A stretch of 64,000 bases of DNA from Exophiala sp. HKRS030 (lineage: Eukaryota > Ascomycota > Eurotiomycetes > Chaetothyriales > Herpotrichiellaceae): contig JAHWDD010000002.1 of NCBI GenBank assembly GCA_023897205.1, forward strand, positions 6,944,001 to 7,008,000. The letters run 5' to 3'. Below are positions 49,574-60,906 of the stretch, piece after piece; the stretch's first letter is position 1, and every line of letters begins with the position of its first letter. Below the pieces are notes generated by a model, which was not told the origin of the DNA, made no database searches, and saw only the letters and a list, made by a program, of their open reading frames with translations. Both the position numbers and the translations under genes were made by a program.

Positions 49574-51932
49574 CTAAGGACTACCACTTCTCGACAAACT
49601 CCTACTTCCAGGATGACTCGTTCCATCATCTTCGACATTCGGTAGGGCAACATTAAACATACCCTCTGCCCACTCGGCGAACGCATCGATATCCCAAACC
49701 GCGCTCTCTGGACCTTTGCCCTTTCTCGAGATCGGGCCGGCGCCGTTCGTTTTCCCGCCTCCACTACTCAAACGATTCACGTATCCATCGAAGAATGTCT
49801 CGTATATCTGGACTACTTGATCTTCCACCGCGGCCACCAGTGTCTCTCGAGTCCGCATGTCGTCGAGGTACTGTTCTAGCTTCGCCCTGAGAATGGGTAT
49901 CTCCTTCTCAACACGTTTCCTGGTCGACGAGACCGCATTCTCGAGCGCATTGTTCTTATTGCTGACTTTGTCGACATCTCGTGGCAGATCCTTTGTCATG
50001 TCACTCGCAAACCCGGCCGTGAAGTCGTTGATCACCGTCCTCAACCTCCCATCCAATTCGACTTTTGCGTCGAGCATGTTCTCGACAACCCGCGGTATTA
50101 ACCCACCGCTGCTGAACAAACGCATCCAGCTTCGCGGGTTGAAAAGGCCACCTCGTTCACGGAGTTCCCAAAAGGTGCTGGCCACGCCGGAAAAGTCGAA
50201 ACTCACGTCTGGCGTGACAAACTCAATGTCAAAGGCGACGATTTGCGATTTGAGGAGGAGCAAGTGACGCAGCAGGAAAAGCTGACCATCGGCAGGGCTG
50301 GATTTCGAGCTGATCTGGACGGATGCCGAGTGTAGTGATACAGTGGTTTGATGGACAATCTGGTGAGCCAGATCGTCAAAGACGGAGGAGTTGACCAATC
50401 TGTAGATTCGATGTAGCAGGCGGATCGCTTTCGAAAGAGTTGGGTAGCAATTTCGCAGTTCCGCGCGGCGAGACGCAAAGGTCCAAGAGAAAGCGCCTTC
50501 TTCGCCCGAGTCTTCGTCTACAATCTCAGGCGATTTGAGTAACGGTGTTGTGGGTTCACGGGATTTGCGACGACCCGACAAAGGGGTCGTGGTTGTTGGA
50601 GGAGCGGACGTTCGCCGAGGGTAATCCAGGTCTTCAGGATGGGGTTTGAACAATTCGATTTCGTCGCGGAGAAGGGCCTGGGCACGGAACACGAGGCGTG
50701 TCTGCGCATCCTCGAGGGCTGGTTGAATGAGCATGGAAAAGTCGAGCTGGTTGAGATCCGCGGGGCCATCTTCTTCTTCGTCATGCAAGTAACGCGTCTG
50801 TAGAAGGGTGACGAGTGAGCAAAGCTTGGACAATTTGTTCTCGTGAATGATTCGTGGCCGGAGATGATCGTATAGCGGCTCGCAGATGGACTCGAGAAAG
50901 TCGTACAGTCCACGATAACCGTGAAACCACTCCGACCAGAGCTCGAACTCGTCAAGACAGATGCCGCGAATGTAGCTTATGCTCGCCCGGGCGAATTGGA
51001 CCAGATCTTTCGAGCTCGGCGCCTGGCCTACCTCGGTCAGGCGTTTTTGGACGAGTGGCAGTATCAGCCGTGCTCGACAGGCGGCAAAGCTCGAATGCAG
51101 TTCGTTCATCAGACTCTGATACTCCCCTTCCGTGCCGGCTTCTGCGTCCGCGGGAGGAACCGCTCGCTTCTGGATTTCCAAACCCAACTCCTTCATCTCC
51201 GCCGAGCCGACGCGAAACTTGGCGTACAGAAGAGCAGACATGGTGGTGTCGTTGAGCTGTTTCGCCGCGATCCTGCCAGCGACTTCGGTGGTGGTTTCCC
51301 GCACGCCGGCCATGAACGTGTTCCGCACCAGCGTGAGTGCTCTCGTGAGCAAGAGCCTGTATCGGGACCTATAGGTTTCGGCTTCCTTGTGGCCCGGATG
51401 GGTCTGCATGTAGTCTATGCACTCATCCAGCGTGATCAACATGTCCGAAAAGTCCTTGCTCCTAACAAAGGCACCTGCACCGGGCGCGTTCAGTCGCCGT
51501 GTAATCTTCTCCAGGGGCTCATAGTAACGCAGGTTGTCCGCGATCTCCTGTGCGATCGTGTCGTTTCTGCGCTGCTCTTCGAGGATATTGGCCGACTGTT
51601 TCTGGAAGGCCTTGGTCTGCGCGTCGATTGCCTTGAAGGAGGCCGAAATCTCGGACAGTTCGTCGAGCGTCGCGGCCGTGTCGGCGAGGAGGGTGTCGAG
51701 GTGACTTCTTGCGGCGTCCAACTGATCGAGATATTGTCTGCTTTGCGCTTAGTGATGAATACAGAATAAATTCTTTGCGATGAACATACTGGTACTCATC
51801 GAGACTGGCGTCTAATAACAAGTCATCTATGTCTCCGGCCAACCTGAACAGATCAAGGTCTGTGTCTGCATCGCGAAGTTGTGCTAGGGTGGCATCTTCT
51901 TCGTTGTCCGCAACATTGTCTGCGGCGGACAT
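49574..51932 (-). CDS. COG3: Conserved oligomeric Golgi complex subunit 3 (Sec34)
   Basis: Exon 1 (51932-51790) and exon 2 (51737-49574) join across a 52-bp intron (GTATGT...AAAGCAG), giving 768 aa. The junction reads DEYQ/QYLDQLDAARSHLDTLL, the start of a long coiled coil. The N-terminal half is the Sec34 domain: LDELSEISASFKAID, LRYYEPLEKITRRLN, FSDMLITLDECIDYMQTHP and YRSRYRLLLTRALTLVRN are characteristic. COG3 is a lobe A subunit of the eight-member COG tether, which captures retrograde vesicles at the Golgi. The C-terminal tail is Ser/Gly-rich. Length is in the usual range for the family. Its start is 383 bp from the divergent FMP25 gene. Confidence 0.93.
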
Positions 51933-52315
51933 GGTTCACGACAGACTGGCTCTGTCTTTTGTTGTTTGATTGCTCATGAGAAAACCCATCAACACCTTTT
52001 CATTGCCATCCAGCTATTGATACAGTCGGCAAAAACACTGAGCCAGCACAAATGGTGGGCATCAAATGTCAAATGACTTGATTGGGAATGGGCTGCGGTG
52101 GCTTGTAAATTGTTCTTGTCCACTGAAAAAGCACCCGGTGAACCTCCGCAGCCTCGGAGTCGATCATAGTGAAATAAGCACGACATGACGTCCTCGATTT
52201 CCGAATACGAAGTGTGACATTCATGTACGGAGAGTACTACTTATCTTCTTCACAAATGATCTTGAGGTGATGACTTGGACCATTCCCGAACCCCTTGAAT
52301 AATGAGACCGTGGCC
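51933..52315. promoter_or_regulatory. Bidirectional promoter region between COG3 and FMP25
   Basis: 383 bp separate the divergent start codons, so both transcripts must start within it. It holds a GTACGGAGAGTAC inverted-repeat-like sequence at about 52225-52237, related to the TACTCCGTA motif seen elsewhere. No TATA box is obvious. Confidence 0.5.
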
Positions 52316-54103
52316 ATGGCCTTGACAAAGCTCAATACAAATGCTGCGCGCAGTCTAGTACGTTCTCAACGACCAGGACTCACTCAAGGTCGGTCGCGTG
52401 TACAGCTATACAATTCCCGACGCCATATCCACAATGCCTCTGCCCATCATTCTGCCCATCATCAAGCATGGAAAAGGCCATCTACGGCAATATTCGCTGT
52501 CGTGGCATCTATCGCTGTAGTATACAGCGCTTCACAGCCCAACCATGTCCAAGCCGAAGCCCCGGCACAGGAACCCCCAGAACTGGTGATCGAAAAGTCA
52601 AAGAAGAAGAAGGGCGCATCCAAAGAGGAAATCCGAGACTTGATAAGCTCGCAACATTTACAAGTCAAGAAGAGTTGGGAGAACCCCGGAGTCTATGCTT
52701 GGGGTTCAAATACCGGCAAGGTCGTCGCACCAGACTCGGACGAAGCATACGTCAAAATTCCACGCAGGATACCTTACTTCGATGATGTCCTATTGCGGGA
52801 CCTCAAACTGGATCGGAACTTCGGTGCAGCTGTTCTTGAGAACGGAGATCTCGTGCAGTGGGGTAAAGGATACTCAGAGGATACAGTCCAGCCCACAGTC
52901 ACGCTGAAGGGCAAGAACCTCAGTTCTATTGTGTTGTCAAGAGATCGAATTATCGGACTCGGCAAGAATGGCACGGTCTATTCTGTTCCTGTCTCAAAAC
53001 TAGACCAAGAGTCCGGGAAGAAAATGAGTGAGAGCTCATGGATACCGTTCTGGTCGAGCACATCCGACGTCGCGTACAGGAAATTGGCGCCCAAAGGCCT
53101 CGGTGCACGTGAAAAGGTCACTGCCATTTCCGGCGGCCTCGAGCATGTCCTCTTGCTCACAAACTCCGGTCGTGTCTTTTCAGCCGCGTCTGGTACCGAA
53201 GACTTTCCTAATCGTGGTCAGCTTGGGGTGCCGGGGGTGACTTGGCTCACACGACCCGAAGGCCCTTATGATATGTGCCACGAGTTAACGACGCTCAAGG
53301 GCTTTGATATCGCAAAGATGGCCTCGGGTGACACGCACTCACTTGTCCTTGACAAAGAAGGCCGTGTCTTTGCGTTTGGTGACAATTCTTCTGGACAATT
53401 GGGCTTCGACTACAACGCGGAGGCCCCTTATGTCGACACCCCCTCCCTCTTACCAATCTCCAAGTACTACCAAGGCACGAATCAAGTCCCAAAAGTGACG
53501 TCCATCTCGGCAGGTGGACAGAACAGCTTCTTCACCGTCGACGCAACCCGTGTGGTCGGCCCGTCCGAGGAGCCTAGTGAAATCCGCACACTGGGCCGCG
53601 TCACAAGCGACACATGGTCTTGTGGCACGGGCATCAGAGGCGCACTGGGCAATGGCCGATGGACGCACATTCAAGACGGGTTGACCAAGATACCCGCGCT
53701 GAGTGGCCTCTTTGAATACGATGAACGTAAAAAGTCCGTGATCCCTATTCGGATGGCTCAGATAAGTGTAGGAGCGACGCATGTCTCGGCGGTCATGGAC
53801 AACGTGACGTACCTCGACGCCAGTGAGAAAAGCAGCGAGAACGACACGAACTGGGGCGCCGACGTGCTGTGGTGGGGTGGCAACGAGTTCTACCAACTCG
53901 GCACGGGCAAGAGGAACAACGTCCCCAACCCGATGTACATCAAGCCACTAGACGCCGCCGCAGAGGCTGAAGCCGGGCGCAAGGAAGAGCACCGGTTTCA
54001 TCTCACGCCGAAACATACTGTCAAGGTCAAGGGGCGAAAAGTACAACTGGAACAGCGTGTTGAATGTGGGAGGAATGTTACCGCCGTTTACAGCGGTGTA
54101 TGA
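52316..54103 (+). CDS. FMP25: Mitochondrial RCC1-repeat protein, FMP25/RCC1L type
   Basis: A single exon encodes 595 aa. The N-terminus is basic and Ser/Arg-rich with few acids (RSLVRSQRPGLTQGRSR, then NSRRHIHNAS), as in a mitochondrial presequence. A short hydrophobic segment follows (IFAVVASIAVVYSAS) that could anchor it in the inner membrane. From about residue 110 RCC1-like repeats are seen: GVYAWGSNTGKVV, GLEHVLLLTNSGRVFSAAS, MASGDTHSLVLDKEGRVFAFG then NSSGQLG, and WWGGNEFYQLGTG, together forming a beta-propeller. Yeast Fmp25 supports assembly of respiratory complex III; human RCC1L is linked to mitoribosome and RNA processing. The role here is inferred from that family. ATG 52316 (MALTKLNTN) is the first in frame. 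It converges on ASF1. Confidence 0.85.
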   Translation: MALTKLNTNAARSLVRSQRPGLTQGRSRVQLYNSRRHIHNASAHHSAHHQAWKRPSTAIFAVVASIAVVYSASQPNHVQAEAPAQEPPELVIEKSKKKKGASKEEIRDLISSQHLQVKKSWENPGVYAWGSNTGKVVAPDSDEAYVKIPRRIPYFDDVLLRDLKLDRNFGAAVLENGDLVQWGKGYSEDTVQPTVTLKGKNLSSIVLSRDRIIGLGKNGTVYSVPVSKLDQESGKKMSESSWIPFWSSTSDVAYRKLAPKGLGAREKVTAISGGLEHVLLLTNSGRVFSAASGTEDFPNRGQLGVPGVTWLTRPEGPYDMCHELTTLKGFDIAKMASGDTHSLVLDKEGRVFAFGDNSSGQLGFDYNAEAPYVDTPSLLPISKYYQGTNQVPKVTSISAGGQNSFFTVDATRVVGPSEEPSEIRTLGRVTSDTWSCGTGIRGALGNGRWTHIQDGLTKIPALSGLFEYDERKKSVIPIRMAQISVGATHVSAVMDNVTYLDASEKSSENDTNWGADVLWWGGNEFYQLGTGKRNNVPNPMYIKPLDAAAEAEAGRKEEHRFHLTPKHTVKVKGRKVQLEQRVECGRNVTAVYSGV

Positions 54104-54749
54104 GTTGACGGCGGACCGACAGCATTTCTGTTCTCGCCGTGCATGTTAGTCTTAAGTTTCAGCAGGCAAGCCACCTCGTTCAGGAGGTGTTGTGACTTTT
54201 TTTATGTTACTGCAAAGCATTCTGTCCTGGAACTTTTCTTGACTTGACATTGGAAGCCACATTGCAGCGTAATATCAACAGGTCAATGCTCTTCGCTTCC
54301 CTGTACTATATACCAATATGAATTCTTCCTTCACGCGTCGACGTATTTGGATTTCATTTCTCCCCGAGGCTGTGATTTTCAAAGACATGCAGCGAGCAGT
54401 CATCGGACGGTCACTCGAAAAGTGTCGTCCTGGGATAGTTAGGCCTACGTTGAACACCGAAACTAAGGCTGAAATTGAAAGTCATAATGTACATCATTTC
54501 CTTCGTTCTGTGAGCATGAATAGAACCATGCCAGTCTAATGGTATGACAACTATCGAATGGCTGACTGTGGTCATCCGACGCTGGGTTCAATGCTCATCT
54601 TCAAAAAACAATAACGACTCATCGAGGAAGGGAAAAAAATCATTACTTTGTCTTCTTGTTTCATCCAGTGCCATGTTTACATCAAATCCATCAAGTCAGC
54701 TTTGTTCGACTCCAGACGCCTTGCTGAGATTCAAGAAACAACATCGGGT
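54104..54749. other. 3' regions of the convergent FMP25 and ASF1 genes
   Basis: 646 bp between two stop codons on opposite strands. The short open frames on both strands have no family character. T-rich and A-rich stretches (54196-54203, 54605-54612) would suit 3' ends. Nothing else is recognised. Confidence 0.5.
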
Positions 54750-55724
54750 CTAATGAACCATGACTTCAGGGTGAGAGTCGGCCGACTTCTGTTCACCGTT
54801 TGTGTCGTTGGCAGCAGGGGCCTTATCCTCACCGTCAGCCATTTCCGTGTCTTCGGCCTCGGCGCCTTCCTCGTCTTCCTCGTCGTCCTCGGATTCGCTG
54901 CTCTCTTCTTCGAGATCCTCGCTGCCGGCTTCGCTCTCCTCGTCTTCTTCCTTTTCTTTCGTCTCGACCGTCTCTTGATCACCGTCTTTTTGTGTGTCTT
55001 GTGCGGCGGTCTCAGTCTCCTCGAGCTCTTTCTCTAGTGCGGCTTGCATCTCCGCCTCTTCTGCACCGTACGCTGTTCCATCGTCGTCGAGGGTGTCGGC
55101 CTCGGGTTGATCTGGTGGGTATTCAGCAGGTGCTGATTCTTCAGAATCCCTAAAAGAAAAGTTGTGTTAGTTCGGGGGGGAATTGAGTTGGGTCTCAATA
55201 TGGTCCTCACCATTTGATCGCGAATCGAGTCACTCTAGGTTTCTCCGCCAAAATGTTCCGTCGCACACGCTCTATGATGGGCTTCGCGGGCGGGTCGTTG
55301 TTCAACTCTTCACTGTCGTACTCGTTGTTGACGTAGTAGCCAACACGGACAAACTCTCGACCATCGTAGGAGCAGGTGAGAAGAATGACTGTGACACCAA
55401 TAATTTCTGACGAGGGTAGACGTGTGAGATTTGGTGGATCGGCTTCGAAGATGAACTTGTTCACGCCGATGGGGATTGGTCCAACGAGAAGTGAGTCGAG
55501 TTCTTGATCATGTTCTGCAGATGTTGCAGAGCCGACATAGGTGAGTTTCCATTCTAGATCTGAGTCGCTAGGGTCAGTGATTGTGTGCTTCAGGGTCGTC
55601 ATGAAGAGTCTGTACCTTCTCGAAGTTGCTCAAGGCACTCAAATGTGATCTCGAATTCATATGGAGCGGTAAACGGTGCAGGGTTATTCATGATCTTGAC
55701 GCCCAAAAGCGAGACCACAGACAT
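54750..55724 (-). CDS. ASF1: Histone H3-H4 chaperone ASF1
   Basis: Exons in transcript order are 55724-55616, 55559-55211 and 55149-54750, with introns of 56 bp (GTACAG...CTCAG) and 61 bp (GTGAGG...TTTTAG), giving 285 aa. The N-terminal 155 residues are the conserved immunoglobulin-like core: [73 protein letters not shown] and [15 protein letters not shown]. Choosing the CAG acceptor at 55560 gives the canonical [10 protein letters not shown]; a TAG acceptor further upstream would break the frame. The C-terminal 130 residues are a long acidic Glu/Asp tail typical of fungal Asf1. It hands H3-H4 to CAF-1 and HIR in the nucleus during nucleosome assembly. It is divergent with RNA14, 539 bp away. 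Confidence 0.96.
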
Positions 55725-56263
55725 CTTTGCGAGAAGTGTGATGTGGATAGGGCAGTGGCGCTCAAAGTTGAAGAGATAGAATCAGGGTCCAAGATTTTAC
55801 ACAGGAGATTGTACAATGTAGAGTCAAAATGTGTGGTATCGGTGGTTTTTGGAGGGCGCTTGGAAACTTGAAGACGCATTCAATCAACCGTCGCGACCAT
55901 CGAATAGGTCGCGTTTTAGCGCGTACTTTAGCAACCAATAGTGTAGTTTATACGGTGGATCATGTCCTCAACGGCTGTGGCCCTTTCTTTTTGCCGTCGA
56001 TGATTTCACATCGATTTGACAAAACAATCAACTCGAACACCTTGCTCTACCCATAATCCTCGGAACGAATCTCTTTGTGTCTCTCCAAACAAATAAAAAG
56101 TCATGGTCTTCCTGTTTCATATTGCCACATAGCCCTTGGGGATATCTCTGGTCAGCCTTCCCACGTCGCGATCAAATTCGACACTGACATTCGCAGATCT
56201 TGCTTTCTTTATTGCCTCCTTTCGATTCTCACCCCACTGTCTAATATCAATTCTAACATCCTC
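55725..56263. promoter_or_regulatory. Bidirectional promoter region between ASF1 and RNA14
   Basis: 539 bp separate the divergent starts. The stretch near 55905-55935 contains GGTCGCGTTTTAGCGCG, with GCGCG-type sequence that would suit cell-cycle (MCB-like ACGCG) control of a histone chaperone, but the match is loose and the idea is inference. The RNA14 side is T/C-rich. Confidence 0.45.
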
Positions 56264-59200
56264 ATGGCGGATTCTTCAGACCAGGAGCATCTGTCACCAT
56301 CTGCGACGGTGGAGCAGGCTGGCCTTGGTAGTGCTATCGTCGGCGCAGCCGAAGCAGAATCAACTGTACAAGCATCTTCATCAGAACAAATTCCTGTCGA
56401 TAATCTTTCTGATCCAATACTATCTCCGACTCAGTCTTCCATTCACCCTCTTCCCATGAAATCTGTCAGCCAAGTTTCCTCGCAAGCCGCGACGCCAAAA
56501 ATGGCAGAGTCCATGACTCCCGTACCTCCGCAGGCGCAATCCAAACCTCGGATTGTGGGTGGGTTTGAAGTGGATGATGACGAAGAAGAAGGTGAAGAGG
56601 CGGAGCAGGATGATGAAGATGATGCAGATGTCTATGATCCAGCCGTTGGTTTGGATTTCGATGCACCGACTCCTGCTGCTGATACTGCTGTCCCTTCGAA
56701 TCCCCTTGATAGAAGTTCCCAGTCCCCAGAACAAGAAAATGGAATCACTCCTGCTCCTGTCCAGGCCGCTGGTAGTCTCACTGACATTTCTTCTTCCACT
56801 CTCCCCCCAAGCGGTGATGCGCCTCGTGCTGCAACTGCTACACCTGCTCAGACTGTTCCTGCCACTCAAGCTCCAGTTCAACCTTCTCCACCCCGTTCTC
56901 ATGTGAATGGTACCGTCAGTGCAGCTTTACCCAAGTCTCGACTAGCTCATGATGTGATTGGCATTCTCGAGGATCGCATCAAAGACGACCCGCGAGGAGA
57001 CACAGCTGCATATCTCGAACTGATTGATGAACTAAAGAGTCGAAACAAGCAAGACGATGTCAGACGCATCTACGAGCAGTACCTAACAGTGTTTCCCCTA
57101 GCTGTATGTTGTGATCCCTAATTTTGTTGCCCTTCACGACTGACCATCTCTAGGCCGAACAATGGTGCGCTTATGTGAAATGGGAGGAAGAACACGATCG
57201 GCTTCGTGCAATGGAGACGCTTTTCAACCGATCTCTCCTTGAAGTTCTTGACGTGCAACTTTGGACGTTATACATCAATTACATCCGCAGGCGTAACAGT
57301 ATGCAATCCGGCGATGTGACCAGGTCCTACAACATCATCAACGAGTCATTCAGTTTTGCTCTCAAGACCATCGGCATGGACATGAGCTCTGGGCCCCTGT
57401 GGCAGGATTATATCACCTTCTTGAAGAGTGGACCTGGCACGATTGGAGGTACTGGTTGGCAAGACGCAGCAAAAGTCGACACGCTGCGAGAAGCATACCA
57501 AAAAGCAATTGCGGTACCTACAGCCGCGACGACAGTCCTCTGGAAGGAATACGACGCTTTTGAGACGGGGCTTAGCAAGATCAATGTAGGTTAAAGCCGT
57601 CCCCATCATATCTGTGTGCTAAGTGATTCTAGGGTCGAAAATATCTACAAGAAAAATCTCCAGTGTACATGACAGCACGTACTGCCTACACCCAACTACA
57701 AAATTTGACCAAAGACCTTAAGCGGACCTCCAGACCACGTTTACCGCCGGCAGCGGGGTATGATGGTCATGCCGAATATCTTCATCAAGTTCACGTATGG
57801 AAACAATGGGTCCAGTGGGAAAAGGAAGATAATCTCGTGATCAAAGACGAGGATCTTGCTCTGTACAAAAATCGAATTTTGTTTACCTTCAAGCAAGCGT
57901 TGATGGCTTTGCAATTCTGGCCAGAGATGTGGTATGATGCCGTGGAGTTCTGCTTCTCGAATGGACTAGAAAACGACGGCATCAAACTTCTGAACCAGGG
58001 CATTGCCGCCAATGTTGAATCACCACTCCTCGCCTTCAAGCTCGCAGATCGGGTCGAATCCTCGACACAGAACGACGAAGGGGCAGATCCAGGGGCCAAG
58101 GAAAGAATGAAAAAAATCCGTGAACCCTATGACAAAGTTTTGGATGCGCTTTACGACTTGATCAAGAAGGTTGCCTCTCGAGAAGCCATTGAGATCCAGA
58201 GAATAGAAGCCGCGGCTGCGACAAACGGCGAGGCTAATGGAGGGGAAGAGGATGAAATTAATGCTGCCAATGTCACGGCGAGGAAAGCGGTCGTTGACGG
58301 TCAGATTGAGCTTATCAGAAAAAGCGCCCACGCGCAGATAGACATGTTGAGTCGTACCATCTCACACGTCTGGATTGCTCTTATGCGTGCGACCAGGAGA
58401 GTTCAAGGAAAAGGCTTGCCCGGCGAAAAAGGTCCTAGTGGGTTCCGAATCGTCTTTGGCGAGGCGCGAAAACGGGGCAAATTGACCAGCGAATTCTACG
58501 TTGAGTCGGCGCGCATCGAATGGCAGTGCTATCGCGATCCCGCTGGTACCAAGATCCTTGATCGCGGCATGAAGCTTTTCCCGGAGGATGACTATCTGCC
58601 TCTGCAATATGTCAAGCATCTCTTTGAGATCAACGATGTAACAAATGCCAGGGCGGTGTTTGAAACCACGGTCAAACGTTTACTTGCTCACGACGACGCA
58701 GAATACACGGCCAAAGCAAAGCCGTTGTTCGCTTATCTGCACGACTATGAATCCAAATACGGCGAATTGGCTCAAGTTCAATCACTGGAGGAGAGAATGA
58801 GGAAACTATTCCCTGAAGACCCCGACTTGAAGTTGTTCTCCAGCCGCTACAGCACAACCACCTTCGACACCATCAGCGTCCATCCCGTTATATCTCCCAC
58901 CCAAACCCAAGAAGCCCAGACTTCTGTGGTGAATTCCATCGAAGTACCCGATGTAGTCAACTCTCCGATCCAGAAGGTTATCGACTCGATAACCACGAAT
59001 TCTCCTAAACGGCCATACCCGGATGATTTCGAGGACGCTGGCCCGCGCAAGATGGCACGGGGCGAGTCACCTTTGAAGGGTGCGGCTGGTCGTCGTATCA
59101 ACCAACAGCAGCAACGTCAGACGAACCCTCCGGCCGGTTTGGCAGCGTTCCCTGTTCCTCCCCCGCTGCCACCACAAATCACGTACCTACTCAGCGTGCT

Positions 59201-59501
59201 CCCCAAAGCCTCAACGTATGTAGACGCTCGGCTGGACGCGACAAAAATGGTGGAACTGATCCGCGACATCCATTTGCCTCCTCCGGGGGCAGTGACTGGT
59301 CAACATCCTGCCCCAGCAGCTGTTGCAGCAGCTGGCTGGCCGTCATATCCACAACATCAGCCTTCACCAATGCCACCGCAAGGCTTCATGCCCACACCGG
59401 GAGCTTCACAGGCACCATATGGAAGTGGTGAGTGGACCCTACCACGTTTCTTGCATCTGTAATGTGCTGATTGTACTCTAGCTCCATTCCGGTATCCCTG
59501 A
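56264..59501 (+). CDS. RNA14: mRNA 3'-end processing protein RNA14 (CstF77-like)
   Basis: Exons 56264-57103, 57154-57585, 57633-59427 and 59482-59501 have introns of 50, 47 and 54 bp, all GT...TAG, giving about 1,028 aa. The first 220 residues are a Ser/Pro/Ala-rich acidic leader (DDDEEEGEEAEQDDED). HAT (half-a-TPR) repeats begin at DVIGILEDRIKDDPRGDTAAYLELI and continue through WCAYVKWEEEHDRL, LWTLYINYIRRRN, VWKQWVQWEKEDNL and FWPEMWYDAVEF. The Suf-type core ends with RTISHVWIALMRATRR and FYVESARIEWQCYRD. RNA14 dimerises and bridges RNA15 and PCF11 in cleavage factor IA for pre-mRNA cleavage and polyadenylation in the nucleus. The last exon is only 20 nt (APFRYP), supported by GTGAGT donor and CTCTAG acceptor; reading through it would add a few other residues and a stop. 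Confidence 0.93.
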
Positions 59502-60906
59502 TCTCGAGCGGTGGCGAGAGTGTACTATGACGACGAACGTTTTAAGAGGGAGGCTTTTCAGCCTAATCTATGACGAACCCTGGTGGGAGCCAAGGATGAG
59601 TTGTGAGCTTGACAGACGCCTGCTACTATACTCCGTACACTAAATCCTAAGAATAATACCAAAAGTGTAATTCTTCCATTTTTCGGGTGCCTGGCTCGTG
59701 ATGGGCCATGAAAGTACTGTAATACTCCATACATATTAATAGTACTGTATTGACATCTACTCCGTACTCCGTACTCCGTAGGTACTTTCGTATCTGCCCC
59801 ACGCAAACTCTCTCATGACGGGCGAATAAGTCAGCGGCAGCCATTGAGTAGTTGCCGGGCCAATGACACTGGCCAGCCTCTCGCAATCTGCCACGACTGT
59901 TTCGCCCTAAAAATTGGTCCAAGGGTCGCGTGTTCGATTGAAAATTCCAATGTCCTTTCAGCCTCACCGCCCGATTTTCCCCCTCTGCTGATGGCATCTC
60001 GCGGGGTAGAGAACGTGAGATCATGTTGAAGGAGGAAATCCATACTGCATCCTTTCTCTTTTAACATACACCCATCCGTGGTGGCTCCGTCGTCCAAGTA
60101 GAGTAGGGAGAAGGGAGAGAGCGTCGCAAGGGGTGGGAACCGTGTTGTATCTGTCACAGTCGTTGTTGTATGATCCCTCTATCCGTCGCAATCAGTACCT
60201 ATATGAACTGATCAATATCGCGGGCATTCTGGCTGATACATCACCGCAATTCGAGATCGAAACAGCGCAGTCAAAAATAGTGATGCAGCGACAGGGTACC
60301 TACCTAGCTAGATACGTGTTCATGGTCATAAGTGGCAGCTGCGCTCAACCATCCACCATCAATTGAACAAGGCGCTTGCCAGTCCCAACGATTGAGGGTA
60401 GGTACGTTGGCAGCAAACATATTGCATCTTGTCCCCTCTTCATCTCTCATCACTCTCTTCCTCCTTCACTCTCAAATCTTCTCTTTACATCTCAGTCATT
60501 ATTTTCCTCATCTCCATTTCCTTCGTCTCCGTAATCTCAGTCAGTCCATCCCTGCCTCTTGGGCAGTTCTCTTAGTTCCTCCCTCACATTGAGTCTGCAG
60601 TCCTCTGGAACACCAGTCAGTTCGCTCTCACACAAAGCCCTTGATCACTCTCACTTTGTCCTTTCTCAACGCTCTTTCTTGACCTCACAACGACAACAAA
60701 CACGCGTTCACATATCAACAATCCTCACTGCCCTTGCTCCTTTCAACTATTTATACATGCCTCCTTCCTTCCTTTCCTCCTCCCCTTCTTCCACATCCTC
60801 TTCCATCCAACACCTCAGTCCTCTTCTTTGCTTCCTTCATCAAGCCACCAACATCATCTAACTTTGCAATAGTTGACTCCTCCATCCTCATTTCCTTTCA
60901 CCAACC
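59502..60906. other. Intergenic, 1.4 kb, with TACTCCGTAC cluster
   Basis: TACTCCGTAC lies at 59629-59638, and three overlapping copies (TACTCC-GTACTCC-GTACTCC-GTA) at 59758-59780. A GGTACCTACCTAGC repeat is near 60297. From 60430 to 60900 the sequence is strongly C/T-rich (CTTCCTCC, TCCTCTTCC), a typical fungal leader for the Argonaute gene. No coding sequence is supported. Confidence 0.5.

Noticed and set aside
54800..55153. Plus-strand Leu/Arg/Pro-rich frame
   Set aside because: It is the antisense shadow of the acidic ASF1 tail.
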